5,122 bases of DNA from an uncultured Methylococcaceae bacterium (GTDB taxonomy: Bacteria; Pseudomonadota; Gammaproteobacteria; Methylococcales; Methylomonadaceae). The stretch covers positions 1-5,122 of the forward strand of contig CAIVAH010000039.1 in NCBI GenBank assembly GCA_903903765.1, in the 5' to 3' direction. Below, in pieces: positions 5,022-5,122 of this stretch (position 1 is its first letter; the number at the start of each line of letters is the position of its first letter). The notes under the pieces were generated by a model. The model was not told the DNA's origin. It saw nothing but the letters and a program-made list of their open reading frames with translations, and did not search any database. Both the position numbers and the translations under genes were made by a program.

Positions 5022-5122
5022 TGGACTTCCCCCGATTTAGTAGACAGTTGATAATGTCTGAAATCACTAAAAGGAAGTTAAATGAGAGGCATCAGATATA
5101 CCGACGAGTTTAAGGCAGAAGC
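5022..5122 (+). mobile_element. Left end of an IS3-family insertion sequence (continues past window)
   Basis: The sequence TGGACTTCCCCCGATTT beginning at 5022, followed by AGTAGACAG, has the TG start, C-run and GACA block typical of IS3-family terminal inverted repeats. It ends 60 bases before an orfA start codon, a normal leader length for the family. A short hairpin (AGACA 5042-5046 with TGTCT 5055-5059) lies between the end and the ribosome site. An alternative left end is TG at 5016. I prefer 5022 because the disrupted minus-strand gene keeps its family consensus (YHDY) up to about 5018. The right end and target duplication are outside the window. Confidence 0.8.
5082..5122 (+). CDS. IS3-family transposase OrfA, N-terminal fragment (runs off window)
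   Basis: Only the first 13 codons are present: MRGIRYTDEFKAE, then a partial codon. This is the characteristic opening of IS3-family OrfA proteins (IRYT[DE]EFK.EAV), which begin a helix-turn-helix domain that binds the element's ends. In intact elements OrfA overlaps OrfB (DDE integrase-like catalytic domain), and a programmed -1 frameshift fuses them. The ribosome binding site AAGGAAG (5071-5077) lies just upstream. The truncation is caused by the window edge, so nothing can be said about whether the transposase is intact. Confidence 0.85.
   Translation, partial: MRGIRYTDEFKAE

Noticed and set aside
2937..5122. CRISPR array or long repeat structure in the AT-rich half
   Set aside because: No regularly spaced repeats were found; only the TATGTAGG pair and short AT runs occur.

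Overview
The window looks like chromosomal DNA of a Gram-negative member of the Pseudomonadota (gamma- or betaproteobacterial in flavour). It encodes a TonB-dependent outer-membrane receptor, a lipoprotein with a lipobox, a tRNA-Phe of proteobacterial type with an encoded CCA end, and the left end of an IS3-family element. The first ~2.95 kb has a moderate base composition. From about 3.0 kb the DNA is visibly more AT-rich and its genes are mostly orphans, which suggests a change from conserved chromosome to an accessory segment at the tRNA gene.

Region 1 (1-2756) is a vitamin B12 uptake locus. It starts inside a cobalamin riboswitch: the conserved B12 box and the L13 kissing-loop hairpin are present, and the 5' part of the aptamer lies outside the window. 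The leader ends in a possible Shine-Dalgarno-sequestering helix. Next come btuB (TonB-dependent cobalamin receptor) and a six-helix membrane protein that I identify as BtuM, the solitary S-component-like B12 transporter. Its single cysteine, Cys82, sits where the cobalt-binding cysteine of the characterised homologue is expected. BtuB would carry cobalamin across the outer membrane and BtuM across the inner membrane. The riboswitch would reduce expression when B12 is abundant.

Region 2 (2757-3011) holds a well-formed tRNA-Phe(GAA) gene with its own promoter and a rho-independent terminator. Just beyond are two tandem 11-bp-spaced repeats of a kind often seen beside tRNA-associated integration sites.

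Region 3 (3012-4729) is AT-rich and carries a 59-residue two-helix membrane protein, an uncharacterised lipoprotein and an uncharacterised periplasmic protein. All three are membrane or exported proteins, and none has a function I can name.

Region 4 (4730-5122) contains, on the minus strand, the C-terminal ~96 codons of a gene whose product ends in a DUF3427-type domain, usually the tail of large DEAD/DEAH helicase proteins. The fragment is cut off by the left end of an IS3-family insertion sequence, whose orfA start is the last feature of the window. The disrupted gene is the most notable item: it has no start codon here, and its 5' part, if it survives, should lie beyond the IS.
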